This document shows positions 27,365-38,869 of a stretch of 52,203 bases of DNA, in pieces. Numbering within the stretch: the first letter of the stretch is position 1; each line of letters opens with the position of its first letter. Made by a program: the position numbers and the translations under genes. This DNA comes from Acanthamoeba lenticulata (lineage: Eukaryota; Discosea; Longamoebia; Acanthamoebidae). The stretch spans positions 1 through 52,203 of the forward strand of contig NAVB01000417.1 in NCBI GenBank assembly GCA_002179805.1. The letters are read 5' to 3'. Under the pieces are notes generated by a model, which searched no databases, was not told the origin of the DNA, and saw nothing but the letters and a program-made list of their open reading frames with translations.

Positions 27365-28117
27365 GAGGACAACGATCAAAACTCAGAAGAGCAAAAGGTT
27401 AAAACAGTGATGCGCCAGCTGCTCCACCACTTTGCCCTCCACCAACAACAACAACAAGCGCCGGCGGTGTCAACTACATCAACGATGAGCCCTCCTGACG
27501 CGGCGGTTCCTCCTCGCCCCAGCCCGTCCGCAGCTCCATCCGCGCGCCCGGCCAAGCCAGCCGCTGAACTTCGCTCTCTTCCGCTTCTGGCTCCCGCGCT
27601 CCGGCCGCAGCCGACCACTGGTGGTACCACCAGCCCGGCCCTGTGGTCATTGGCCTCTACTTCGTCATCTTCCTCCGCTCCACTCACTCTCTCCTCACCC
27701 TCGACGACAACGACGTCTTCTTTCTCATCAACGTCAGGATCATCCTCGTTGTTCTCCTCTGTTGCCCTTTCTGCTGGGCCAGTATCGCCCGCGGCTTCTT
27801 CTTTTTTGCCTGCGTCATCTCCGTCTTCTTCTTCTTCTTCTTCTTCGTTGTTGGTTCCCCTCGTGCCGCTCATGCTCCAGTCCCGACAACACGCGCTCAC
27901 TTCGGTTCCAACGCTTCCGCCGCCACGAGCCGGTTCAAGCCCAGGAGTTGCGCTTCCCCCAATCACCACTCTCTTGAGCTCTGTTATCCGCCAGCAAGGG
28001 CAGCAGCTTCCTCTCCTCCCTCCTCCCGCATCACCACCGACGACGAACCTTCCCGCGCCACGGGCCCTCGCGGCCGAGGGCACGCCACTTGCATCATCTC
28101 GTCCGCAGCTCGGCTGA
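25532..28117 (+). CDS. Q/S/P-rich protein, probably nuclear, with possible MBD-like segment
   Basis: Four exons in phase: 25532-25681, 25816-25914, 26084-26740 and 26834-28117, giving about 729 residues. Exon 2 is a very basic helix (KRGPKRRFKRGG, then DARKRLQEHRQRWLRQ) that fits a nuclear localisation or DNA-contact segment. Exon 3 has Pro/Ser-rich acidic sequence and then GWKTITQ and VYVGPDGKEYRSLRLVKRI, which resembles a methyl-CpG-binding-type pattern (Gly-Trp, then Tyr-x-(S/G)PxGKxxRS), although the central part does not fit and may hide a very small intron (about 26433-26467). Exon 4 is low complexity: a Gln run (27335-27365), further Gln runs and long Ser/Thr/Pro stretches. A transcription or chromatin factor is a reasonable guess. 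Confidence 0.55.
27335..27365 (+). repeat. CAG/CAA tract encoding polyglutamine
   Basis: An in-frame Gln run of about ten codons, mostly CAG with CAA interruptions, in the last exon of the orphan gene; a second CAA run lies near 27443-27458. Confidence 0.95.
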
Positions 28118-28378
28118 CGTGGCCGTAAACCGCAGCCCCGAGCTGTCCCGAGCATTTTTCTGTACAAAATGAACAGTCGTCGCCCACGAACACACAAGAA
28201 ACGCCAACCGCGGGGGCCGGCACCCTGTGTGGAAGCGAAAGAAAAGTGGGAGATCCACAAAACACGAGCTAGAAGCCCTTTTAGCGACATACGGGAGCCT
28301 CATTCGCTGCACGTGCCCGCTTCGCGCCACGAGTGTCTTGGGGATGTGTTGGCGCGGCAGCCAGATAGAAATAAAAAG

Positions 28379-30693
28379 ATGGAAGCGAAGATGGTGGAGG
28401 AGGTCTCTCCCGACATGGGACCCTTTTGGTCGCATGTTGGGCTGGAGGACGCACGAGCCATTCTCGACAACTGCAGCATCGCCGTGCACTTTGTAGACTC
28501 TGACGGCATCATCATTTATGCCAACAAAGCCGAACTCGACTGCATGGGTAGGTTCCTCCCCTGCTCTCTGGGCTGGTCCCCAGCCGCCCCTCTATGTTGT
28601 CCTTCGCGAACTTTACTTCCACAAACCCCGAAGAGCCGGTGTGGACATTTTTTGATAGCAAAATTGGCCCGTGTGTGTGTGCGTTGTGTGCTTGGCACAG
28701 GCTACACAGCGGAGGAGTATTTGGGCCGCAACATAACTGAGTTCCACGCCTCGCCGGAGACCATCTGCGACATTTTTCAGAGACTCAAGTCCAGGGAGAC
28801 CTTGCTCAACTATGAGGTATGAATTTGTGTGCGTGTGTGATGAACCCGTTCAGGCCTGGGATCCACCGAGCCGCGATCCCTCTCTTGTCTCTCTTTCTCA
28901 CGAGGTTCGTCGGCGTGGAATGGGCGGCCAGGCGGAAGTGGTCTGCAAGGACGGGTCACGCAAAGTGGTGCAAATCAACAGCAACGTGTACTGGGACCCG
29001 AGCGGCCGTTTCATCCACACGCGGTGCTTCACCCGCGACATTACCGACCTCAAGCGCGCGCAGCTACGGTTGCTCGAGGAGCAGCGACTTCGCCTTGAGG
29101 AAGCCGAAGAATTCAAACGCAAACAAAGTGATTTCATCGACATGCTCTGTCACGAGGCACGTCTCCTGGCCATTCTATGGCCTGACCCGCTTCACACGAC
29201 ACTGCCTGCCATCTCCATTCCTGGCCGTTCTGTGACTTACGGTGGCGCGTTGGGATCGGCAATCCGTCTACAATAGTTGCGCAATCCGTTGAACGGCGTG
29301 CTGGGCCTGTTGGCCTGTCTGCGCGAGGAGATGGACAGCCTGCGCAAAGCCGTCGTTTCTCGCGACTGGGAGGTGGCCAAACCCAAGGCCGACAGCGCCA
29401 AGGAATTCCTGGAGCACATCGATGAGTGCGCCCAGCACCAGCGCGTGATCATGGACGACGTGCTCAGCCTCTCGCGCCTCGAGTCCAATACGCCTGAACT
29501 GGATCGCACCACGTTTGACCCGCACCGCACGCTCGACTCGGTCATCAAGATGTTCCAGGGCGTGTCGCGCCTCAAGAGCCTCGACTTTCAGGTGAACACC
29601 GATGGCCTCCCGAGCGCACCCGAGGGATTGGTGCGAGCCGACGAGAACCGAGTCAAGCAGATCCTCATCAACCTGCTCTCCAACGCGATCAAATTCTCGA
29701 AGGACCGAGGCAGTGTGACTGTCGCCCTCCGGCGTTACACTCAGCCCATCGAAGAGGGCAAGGACGATGATTGTGACGAGCACGTCTACCTCGAGGGCAG
29801 CGTGACGGACAACGGCGTCGGGATCACCGAGGAGCAGCAAGCTCTTCTGTTTGCGCCCTTTGCCAACCTCAAGCGCAAGCGAGTGCTCGAGTACGGCGGG
29901 TCCGGCCTGGGCCTGCGCATCACCAAGGAGCTCGTGAGCCTCATGCACGGCTCGATCTCGGTGCAGAGCAAGCCCGGCAAGGGCAGCACGTTCACCTTCG
30001 TCGTCCGATGCGGACAGCCCCTACCTGGCCAACAACCACAGGTGCCCAACGGCGCGCTACCTGTGCTGCAGGCGACCGAAGGAGAGTCGGCCTCTTCATC
30101 CTTGTCGCCAACACTCCTGCATGGGCGGGAGGCTGCGGAGACTCTGCTCAACGAGGCTGAGCAGCGGATACGGCAGACGGAAACGACGGCGCTCCCACGA
30201 GCACCGCGAGTGCTCGTGTGCGAGGATAACCACATCAACCAGATGGTGATGTCCCGGTTCCTCAGCCGGCGCAATGTCGAGTTCACGGTCGCGTCCACGG
30301 GCGAGGAGGCCCTCGATATCTACCGCCAATCGCTTGGCGAGCACCGCCCTTTTGACCTGGTCTTCATGGTGCGATCCTGCCTCATGCAACATCGGGAATT
30401 CTAATTCCGTTGATGTCGTGCTTATTAGCATCATCTGGTCTATCCTCCTACAGGATGTGGAGTTGCCGGGCATAAATGGCATTGAGACCACCATGCAGAT
30501 CCGCAAGGTCGAAGAGGAGCGAGGCGTCACGCGCCGCGTGCCGGTGGTCTGCATGTCGGGCTACACGCGAAGTGAGTACAAGCTGATGGCCTTTGGCGTG
30601 GGGATGAACGACTACATCAGTAAGCCGTTTTCCAAGGACAAGGTCTACCAGCTCATCGACCACTACGTCGCCCCTTCTGGCGCAGACGCCTGA
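28379..30693 (+). CDS. Hybrid histidine kinase with PAS domain
   Basis: Five exons (28379-28547, 28701-28816, 28905-29156, 29277-30368, 30454-30693) give 622 residues. An N-terminal PAS domain (VHFVDSDGIIIYANKAEL, YTAEEYLGRNITEF, FTRDITDLKRAQLRLLEEQ) leads into a coiled coil and the H-box DMLCHELRNPLNGVLG, with the phospho-accepting His. The kinase core has ENRVKQILINLLSNAIKFS (N), DNGVGI (G1), FAPFANL (F) and YGGSGLGLRI (G2). The C-terminal receiver has EDNHINQMV, the phospho-Asp in VFMDVELPGING, a conserved CMSGYTR region and SKPF. No transmembrane segment is present, so it is cytosolic; the PAS ligand is unknown. The intron inside the H-box (29157-29276) starts with GC, not GT. The stop lies only 94 bp before the next gene. 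Confidence 0.9.
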
Positions 30694-30787
30694 AAAACTT
30701 TTGTTGTTAAAAATTTGTTTTATTTATGGATAGAATTGGAAAAAAGTAAAAAGAACAAGAAAACAAAGAGAAACTAAAGGTTTGAGG

Positions 30788-32635
30788 ATGCGCGCAGTAC
30801 AAAGATGGGGCGTAAAGGGACGGACAAGACTGAGATGCTTGCCCAACTCTCGTCGCACAGCTGCGTCCTTGGCTGGAGATCCTGCTGGACAACCGCCAAA
30901 CTACTCGCTCTACTTGATCACCGACTCAGGACCCATGACGCGCAGCCGCCCGTTGGATGAGCTTGTCGAGCAGGCCATTCAAGGAGGTGTCACTGCAGTC
31001 CAAGTGCGCGAGAAGAAGGCCTCTACACGCGACTTTATCGTCCTGGCCAACAAGATTCGTGCAGTGACGCGGCGCTACGAGGTGCCCCTCATTATCAACG
31101 ACCGCCTTGACGTTGCCTTGGCTGTGGGTGCTGATGGTGTTCATGTCGGCCAAGATGACATGGCCGCGACGACTGCCAAGTCGCTCCTTAAAGCTAGCGG
31201 GAGAAAGATGCTGCTGGGCGTCACCGTCATGAATGAGGAGCAAGCCCGGGCGGCTGAGCTGGCAGGCGCCGACTACCTGGGCACCAGCGCCGTGTTCCCA
31301 ACAGAAACGAAGAAAGACGGAGGCGCGGGCTACGTGATCGGCCTTGACACCGTGAAGCGCATCTGCCACGCCACTTCACTGCCGGTTGTGGCTGTAGGTG
31401 GCGTGAATGCCACTAACGCGCATCAGCTCTTGAAGCGTGGTGCCGCGGGAGTGGGTGTCGTGTCTGCAATCATGGCCGCCGACTGCCCACGAACTGCCGC
31501 CGCTGAACTTGCCGCCGCTGTGACGTCAGCGCTGCCCAAATACTCGCGAGAACTTGCCACCAAGGTTTGGCCACCTTCCCATCCGCTCATTGTTTGTTGT
31601 TCTCACCACCACGAGGACGCCGTGTAGGCAGCAGAGGCACTGGCCAGAGTCCGAGCTCAGCGGCCGCTCGTCCAACACGTGACCAACTACGTGGTCATGA
31701 ACGACACGGCCAACGCGACGCTGCAAGTTGGCGCGTCGCCCGTGATGGCCCACGAGAACGGGGAGATGACCGAGCACGCTCGCGCTGTGGTCCTCAACAT
31801 GGGCACCCTCGACGACGCTTGGCTTCAGCAGATGCGGGCCATCGGGAACCGAGCCAACCAGCTTGGCGTGCCTGTCGTCTTCGATCCGGTCGGGGCTGGG
31901 GCGACGCCATACCGAACGAGTTCGTCACTGATTCCGAAACCCATTGCTTCTGCCCTTTTCTTCTCACCCCGCTTTCTCCGTTTTGGCAGACGCCGCCGTG
32001 CGGCTCTTGAACGAACTGCAGCTTGCCGTTCTGCGCGGCAACCCAGGCGAGCTAGCCGCGCTGCACCAGGCGGTCTGTGGCACCTCCACCGAGCAGGTGC
32101 GTGAGGGCGCGGTGGTCCGAGGCGTCGACAGCGTTGGACACCTGGCCGACGGGCACTCGATCGTCACCTCTCTGGCTCGCTTCAAAAGCTCCGTCGTCGC
32201 GATGACCGGTACCTGCCGCTCTTCCCTTTCATGACGATGTCCTCTGTTGCTTTTGTTTGACTTGCCTGTTGTACGTCAGGCAAGCACGACCTGGTGTCGG
32301 ACGGCGAGCGCGTCCTCGAGGTCCACAACAACCACGATATGCTACGACAGGTGACGGGCACTGGCTGCATGGTGACGTCCCTCATCGGCGCCTTTGTTGG
32401 CGCCCTGGAAGGCACCGGCGACGACGTGGGCCGCCGACAGCGCGTGGCCGAGGCGACGGCGGGTGCAATGGCCTACTTTTGCTGTGCGGCCGAGCGCGCG
32501 GGCGCGCAGACCATCGCCGAGGGTCGCGGGCCAGGCAGCTTCCGCGCGGCGCTTCTCGACGAGCTCTTCCTTCTGCGCCCAGAGGACCTCCAGCGCCTGG
32601 CCCGCATCGTTGACGTGAACCCGCCAATCGAGTAG
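30788..32635 (+). CDS. Bifunctional thiamin-phosphate synthase / hydroxyethylthiazole kinase (ThiE-ThiM)
   Basis: Four exons (30788-31564, 31628-31919, 31990-32208, 32280-32635) join in phase to 547 residues. The ThiE half has AVQVREKKASTRDF, INDRLDVALAVGADGVHVGQ, LLGVTVMN, YLGTSAVFPTETK and VVAVGGVN; it couples HMP pyrophosphate to thiazole phosphate. The ThiM half has NYVVMNDTANATLQVGASP, VVFDPVGAGATPYR, VLRGNPGE and the ATP loop TGTGCMVTSLIGAF; it phosphorylates hydroxyethylthiazole. The order is that of yeast THI6. About 35 Arg-rich residues before ThiE may be an organelle targeting sequence. It runs tail to tail with the ThiD-TenA gene, with 73 bp between the stops. Confidence 0.92.
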
Positions 32636-32708
32636 CAAGAGGGACGTCCTTTATTACGACGACCGTCGCAGGGCGAGCAGCATGAGAGAGAACAGCCTGG
32701 CCTCTGGT

Positions 32709-34685
32709 CTAGACGGGGAAGGCCTCACGTTTGTAGGCCATGTCCCAGAACATGTACTCGAACTTGGAGGTGTAGACGAAGCACTCGCGCATCCGACGTC
32801 TCTGCTCCTCGCCCAGCCCGGTCGCCACCCTGGACCCACACGACCACGTTGTGTGAGTGTGGAACAACAACAAGGGGAGGAGGCAGGATTCTACCGAGTG
32901 GTGATGTCGATGAGGCTCTTGGTGGTGGCGCTGAACTCCTCGCCGCCATAAGCCCCGATCCAGCGCGCATACTGCGGGTGCGGGCTGCCCTTGGAGCGGA
33001 GGTAGCGGCCCACCTCGTTGTAGATCCAGGCGCATGGCAGCACCGCGGCCACGCCCTCGTAATAGGGCCGGTCGTGCCCAATGCGCAGCAGATACGACGT
33101 GTAGAGCATGTTGGTGGGGCTGGCCGGGTGGGTCTCTAGCAGCGCAGACACGCCGTCAGCTGCGGCCGAGGCGTCGAGCAGGCCCCACTCGCGGCAGAAC
33201 TCGACGTGCATGGCGCATTCGCCGCCGACGATCGACTTGGCCGACTCCAGGAAGAGCATCGTGCCGGCGCTGTTGTCGGCCTTAGCCGCCAGCAGGGCCA
33301 GGCAACGCGAGTACTCGCGCAGGTAGTGCATGTCTTGCACAATGTAGAACTACAGCATAGAACCATCACATACGCCGACGTTCAGCGATGCTCATAGCCC
33401 AGACAAACACTTGGAGGATTGGCGAACCTTAAAGACCTCCTCAGGGAGCTCGCCGCTGGTGAGGCCCTGGATGAAGGGGTGAGCAATGATCTTGTCAAAG
33501 ACGTCGGCGATACTGGCCCACAACTCCACTTCAAAGTCCTTGCGGAGGGGAGGCGCGGCGAGCTGTTGCTTGGCCGACTTGATCAACGGCTTGAGCTTCC
33601 ACATGTGGTCCAGCGGCCCGTGGCCCGACCCGAGAGCACAGCGCGAGGGCACAGCCTGAAGAGCCGTGGTGGGCGTGGCATCATCCGGCGCAGGCGCGTG
33701 CACGATGGCCCCATGGACGTAGCGAACGGCCTTGCCCACCGCAGTCTCCATGTCGCGACCTCGGGCTAGCTCCACGGCGATGGCAGAGGAGAGCGTACAG
33801 CCGGTGCCGTGGGTGCTCCTGGTGTTGATGCGCGGTGACGAGAACTCGTAAAGGCTGCCATCGCTGTTGCAAAGCACGTCCACTACCACAGTGCTCTCCT
33901 CCGCTGTCTCGTCACCTTCGTCGCCCAGGCTGTTCTTCTTGCGCTCGTCCTCGAGATGGCCGCCCTTGACGAGCACGGCGCCGGTGTACTGGTGGTGGGT
34001 CTGCAGGCAGCGCGCCAGGTCGGAGGCCAGCTGCCGCACCTCCTGCACGGTCGTCACGCTTCTGTCCGATGAAGAAGAAGCGCTGGTAGGCTCCAGGTGC
34101 TTGAGCAGCAGAAGGGCCTCGGGAATGTTGGGCGTCACCAAGCGCGCATAGCGGAGGAGGTCCGGGAGGTGGGCGATGGCCGATTCATCGAGCAGCGGCT
34201 GGCCGCCCTTGGCCACCATCACCGAATCGAGCACAATCGGAGGCAGTTCGAAGGCGGGCTTCTCGCCAGTGGCGGCCGCGTCGGGCCGAGGGGCGTAAAT
34301 CTTTTCGAGCGACTCCTGCACCGCGGCAATGATCTCTTGGGAGCCAAGCATTCCTATCTTGATGGCGTCGGCACCAAGGTCGCTCAGAACCGCGTCCAGC
34401 TGGGCCTGAACGATGCGGACTGGAGTAGGCAGCACGTCGCTAACGCCTGACCTCGGAGCATTGTCAGGTTTGGGTTCAACCAGGAAAGATGTAAAGCAAA
34501 ACAAGCCTACCATTGGTGTTCTGGACGGTGAGGGCGGTGATGACGCTCATGCCAAAGACACCTCTGGCCGCGAAGGTCTTGAGGTCCGCCTGAATACCAG
34601 CTCCTCCACTCGGGTCTGACCCAGCGATGGTGAGGCAGCGATACACTCGCTGACGTTTGGTCTCGCTGGCAACAACATCGGTCAT
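32709..34685 (-). CDS. Bifunctional HMP-P kinase / thiaminase-II-type hydrolase (ThiD-TenA)
   Basis: Four exons (34685-34511, 34446-33428, 33349-32895, 32829-32709) join to 589 residues. The ThiD half shows [57 protein letters not shown] and [20 protein letters not shown]; it phosphorylates hydroxymethylpyrimidine and its phosphate. The TenA half shows [52 protein letters not shown] and [15 protein letters not shown], with the catalytic-type Cys in VLPCAW and a C-terminal Glu in FEYMFW. The arrangement matches yeast THI20/21. TenA hydrolyses thiamin or, more often, salvages base-degraded thiamin. The ThiD half has an extra Ser/acidic insert. Its start faces the aminopeptidase gene at 96 bp. 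Confidence 0.92.
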
Positions 34686-34781
34686 CTTGTATTGTTGCTT
34701 CCTTGCTTGCTTCCTGGCTGCTTACTGCTGTGACACGTCCGCGCTTGTCGGAACTTAACAACTGAGAAAAGGCATAAGAAA
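34686..34781. promoter_or_regulatory. Very short divergent promoter region
   Basis: Only 96 bp separate the ATG of ThiD-TenA (-) from the first ATG of the M1 aminopeptidase (+). If the aminopeptidase starts at its second ATG (34824) the gap is 138 bp. Promoters must overlap or reach into coding DNA. No specific element was identified. Confidence 0.4.
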
Positions 34782-37700
34782 ATGGGAAGTAGTTTCCCAA
34801 CTGTGTTGACAGTTGGTGCACGCATGGCAGGGCCGTGCTCCCTCAGCTTTCCAAAGTGGCTAGCCCAAGAGAGCGCCCCAGTGCACTACCACCTGAAGTT
34901 CGACTTGGGTCTTTATGAAACGGGCAGCCCCTTCCGCGGGGAGGAAACCCTCGCGTTTGAGGTGAAGCGTCTGGGGGCGGAAAGTGGTGTGCGTGAGGTG
35001 ACGCTCAACTGCCGCGGCTTGCACGTGCGTGAAGCCTTCGTGGCCCAGGGCGATGAGACGCAACTGCATCCTGCAGGCATCGAGCTGCACCCCGCCAACG
35101 AGACCCTCACCCTCCATTTTGCTGGTGCGCACTTGACCTTGGCCACTCTTGAACGTCGTTCGCTCACTTGGTGGCGTGGCGTGAAATAGATTCGCTGGTC
35201 GATGGCAAAGCGTGGCTGGTATTGCGGTTCGACGGTGTCATGCACGAAACCATGACGGGGCTCTACAAGTATCACATGACTCTGCCAACAGGTCCTCCCC
35301 CCCTTTGTCCCTCTTCCGCTCGCTCCAGTGGGCTCAGCCGCGTGGCTCGGCGTTTATGTGGGGTTGGTACAGGAGAAAGCTACCCCATGGCCATCACACA
35401 GATGTGCTCCACGAGCGCTCGGGCAGCGTTCCCGTGCTTTGACCACCCTTCGGCCAAGGCCCTCTTCACAGTCACGCTATCGTTCCCAGATACCCTGCAG
35501 GTCCGTTTCCGTTTCCCCCAGGCCGGGACAGTGCCTCACCGCTGCGTTCCTCCCCAGGCGTACGCCAATATGCCGCCTGTGGAAGAGAAGCAAAGCGAAG
35601 GCCTCACGACGGTCAAGTTTGACACTTCGCCACTGATGTCCACCTACCTGCTGGCGTTCGTGGTGGGCCGCTTCGACGTGATTGAAGAGAGCCTTCAAAC
35701 GGTCAAGGTGGGCGCTCCACTGGCACTTCCTGCGCATTTATTACACTCGACCGAAGCTAAATGCTCTCTCTCTCTCTCTCCTCTTCTACTGGCCTCAGGT
35801 GCGGGTGCTTACGCCTCCCGGCCAAACAGCACGTGGGCGCTACGCGTTGACCACCGCAGTTCGCGCGCTCGAGTACTCAAAGCCTTCCCATCATGCATGA
35901 AAGCTGCTGGTCACTCCAGGAGGGGACACTGATCGCGCGTGCATGTACGCGGACATGGCAGATACTACAACGGATACTATGGAATCGCTTATCCGCTTCC
36001 CAAGCTCGATCTCGTGGCCATCCCCAACATGGCGTGCGGCGCCATGGGTATCGTACCCCCGCCGCTCTATCCGTTGAAGAAGAACTCTCACATATGCGCG
36101 TGTCTTGTATGCGCTGCTGGGCGCAGAGAATTGGGGCTTGATCACCTATCGAGAGGAGTACTTGCTGCTCGATGAAGCGACGGCCCCCATGGCTGAGGCC
36201 CAGCTCACCGCGTATCTCATATGCCACGAGGTACGTCGGGATTACACCCATCACCGCGCCTCATTGGACCTTCATTTGTTCATGTGATGACCCTTACGTC
36301 CAAATCATTGTCATCATGATGATGCCTCTGTTAGATCGCGCACATGTGGTTTGGCAATCTGGGTACCGGCCCGCTCGTCCTTGACGCAAGATTCGCGGCT
36401 CGTTGCTGAGTCGCTTCATGTGTTTGTTGTGACTCAAGTGACCATGACCTGGTGGAACGACGTGTGGCTCAACGAAGGGTTCGCCACCTTCCTGGGCAAG
36501 GCCGCGGTGGTGCACCTTCACCAGAACCCCAACGTACGCTGCTGGAGTCTTTGTTCCGCCCGTTCTCGGTCTCACAAGGCACCCATATGGGACGGGAGGC
36601 AGATCTGGGTGGACTTCCTCAGCCGGTACACGTGCGCCGCGTTCCAGCTCGACGCCCTCGACAGCTGCCACCCGCTCCGGTTCCAGGTGCGCAACACCAA
36701 CAAGGCTTCTCCAAAACGTGCTTTTTTTGGCTCATACTCTGAGACATAACGGAGCAGATCGAGAATGAGAACGAGATCGACGGCTTTTTTGACTCGATCT
36801 CCTACAACAAAGGCGCCAGCGTCATCCAAATGCTGGTTCGCCCCTTATTATTATTAAACAGCTCACTTGCCCCCAATCGACTCTGCCCTGACACTTGTGG
36901 AACTACAGGTGGACTTCATCGGCGAGGATACGTTCAGGCAAGGCCTTTCGCTTTACTTGCGCCGGCACCAGTATGGCAATGCCACCACGTTCGACCTGTG
37001 GGGCGCGCTCAATGAGGCCTCGGGTGCCGACCTCTCGGCCTTCATGGACGCGTGGGTCAACCAGAAGGGCTTCCCGCTGCTCAGCCTCTGCGAACTTGAC
37101 GACGAGACCAGGAACGACGAGCCAGAGGCCGATCACGAGCTGTTTGTCGTCTCACAGACCAAGTTCGCCGCCGCTGGCTTGGAGGCGTCCCCAACGTCGA
37201 TGTCGGCATGGAAGGTGCCGGTGCGTCTGGAGGCGCTGGCGCACGACGCGTCGGTGGAGGAGCACTTTGTCCTGCTCGATCGTCCCGAGCAGGTGGTGCG
37301 GCTGCCCAAGAAGCCGGGCGGCTACCGGCACGTCAAGCTCAACCCGGGCCGCAAGGGCTACTACCGGTCGACCTACTCGAGCCAGCTGGCCCATCGCCTG
37401 TTTTCCGACGTGAGCTCGTACAGGAACTCCATTCTCCTGAGCTTCTTCGAATCACTCATCACGTCTGTCTCGTCCGTCCGTCCTTGCTCCCCGATAGGCT
37501 CGCGCTGCGGCCGGTCGACCGACTGGGGCTCTGCGACGACCTGTTCGCGCAGGCCCTGTCCGGGCTGCTGCCCTACCACCGGGCGCTCGAGATCATCCCC
37601 CACTTTGTGAACGAGGTGGGTCCTCCTCCCACGCCTACGAGAGGCTTACTAATGTGGCGGGTGCTGGTGCCAGAACGACGTGTTGGTGCTGCACAACCTG

Positions 37701-38810
37701 ACCAACAACATCAACAAGCTGTCAAACCTCTTGATGGCCGAGTCCTATTACCCCGCCTACCAGGCCTTCATACGGTACAACAGCACGTACCTCTTTCTCA
37801 AGCCCTGCGGTGTTCACCGCTGAGCGCGGGGCCCCGCTCTTCTTCAGGCGCTGTTTTGCCGTCCACGCACAGCGACTTGGCTGGGACGCCAAGCCGGGGG
37901 AAGACGGCCTCACTGCCCACTTGCGGTACCATGGCGTCATCCCATTGTTAGCCTTACAGGGCGCACGACTGAGGCGCAACGTGGGCCAGGTCCACCGTGC
38001 TGGCCCTGCTGGGCAGGAACGGCGATGAAGCGGTGATTGCCGAAGCGGGGCGACGCTTCACGCAGCACTGGGAGGGCACTCTGGCGATCCCGACTGAGCA
38101 CCGGTCCTTTATCTTTCGGCTCGTACGCCTGCCGCCAAGTCTTGTTACCACAGGAACGACTCATTGTGCTCGGCCGCCTCACAGATGGCCTCCGAGGGCG
38201 GGGAGCGCGAATACGCTCTCCTGCACAAGACCTACCTCGACCCGCACAACACGGAGCGCCTGCAGGCTCTTCGCGCGCTGTCCACCACAAAGCAGCCCGA
38301 CCTGATCGCACAAACGCTGGTGCGTCGTCTCACTGCGGGACAGCGACGTTACATTCATGAAATTCATGTCATTTGAACAAACGCAGGCGATGATCTTCAA
38401 CGGCCAAGTGCTGGGGCAAGACGTCTGCGATGTGCTCGCGCCCATGTGTGCCCACCCCGCCGGCCATCGCCAAGCCTGGGCGTGGCTGAAGGCCAATTGG
38501 GACCAGTTCAACGAACGGTAAAGCCAACGAGATCGCCACAACAACACGTGTGTGGCATGCTGATCGGGGATGGGAGATGCGACACAGGTTCAGCAAGGGC
38601 GTGTTCGTGTATGCTGGCGCTTTGGACGCTGTCCTGCACGGCGTACCGTCGCAGGCAGAGCTGGAGGAGACGCGAGCCTTCTTCGCTACTCACCCGTGCG
38701 CGGCCCAGCAAAAGGTCGCGCAAGTGCTGGAAACGGTGGAGCGCAACATCAGCTGCGTGAACAGCAACCAGGAGCCACTTGCGCAGTGGCTGGCCGCCCA
38801 GCCCAGCTGA
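34782..38810 (+). CDS. M1 zinc aminopeptidase (puromycin-sensitive / aminopeptidase N type)
   Basis: A multi-exon gene encoding a full-length M1 peptidase of roughly 860-900 residues. Blocks in order: VHYHLKFDLGLYETG; SYPMAITQMCSTSARAAFPC; a MSTYLLAFVVGRFD block; the substrate-binding GAMENWGLITYREEYLL formed across an intron (GCCATGG joined to AG AAT TGG); the zinc site HEIAHMWFGN split by an intron after HE, with the third ligand in WWNDVWLNEGFATF; ALDSCHPL; FFDSISYNKGASVIQML; and the FRQGLSLYLRRHQYGNAT block. The C-terminal helical domain ends QWLAAQPS. It removes N-terminal residues from peptides. I see no clear signal peptide, so it is likely cytosolic. All catalytic residues are present. 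At least a dozen short introns interrupt it. Confidence 0.88.
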
Positions 38811-38869
38811 GGCGACGACATTTGTTGACTGATTGATTTATTTAAATTATTTACACGGCGACGCTGCTC

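Noticed and set aside
27376..28290. 304-aa minus-strand ORF
   Set aside because: Mirror of the Ser/Pro-rich last exon of the plus-strand orphan gene; the acidic and Gly runs are explained by reversed TCT/TCC and CCT codons.
28169..28378. Open frame upstream of the histidine kinase ATG (28379)
   Set aside because: It has an in-frame ATG at 28169 but its sequence is basic and low in similarity to any domain; the PAS domain begins soon after 28379, so the later start was kept.
30820..30900. CTGAGATGC followed by GGAGATCCTG near the ThiE start, as in a TPP riboswitch
   Set aside because: It lies inside the coding frame, and the second conserved block (ACCTGATC-type) and pairing stems are missing.
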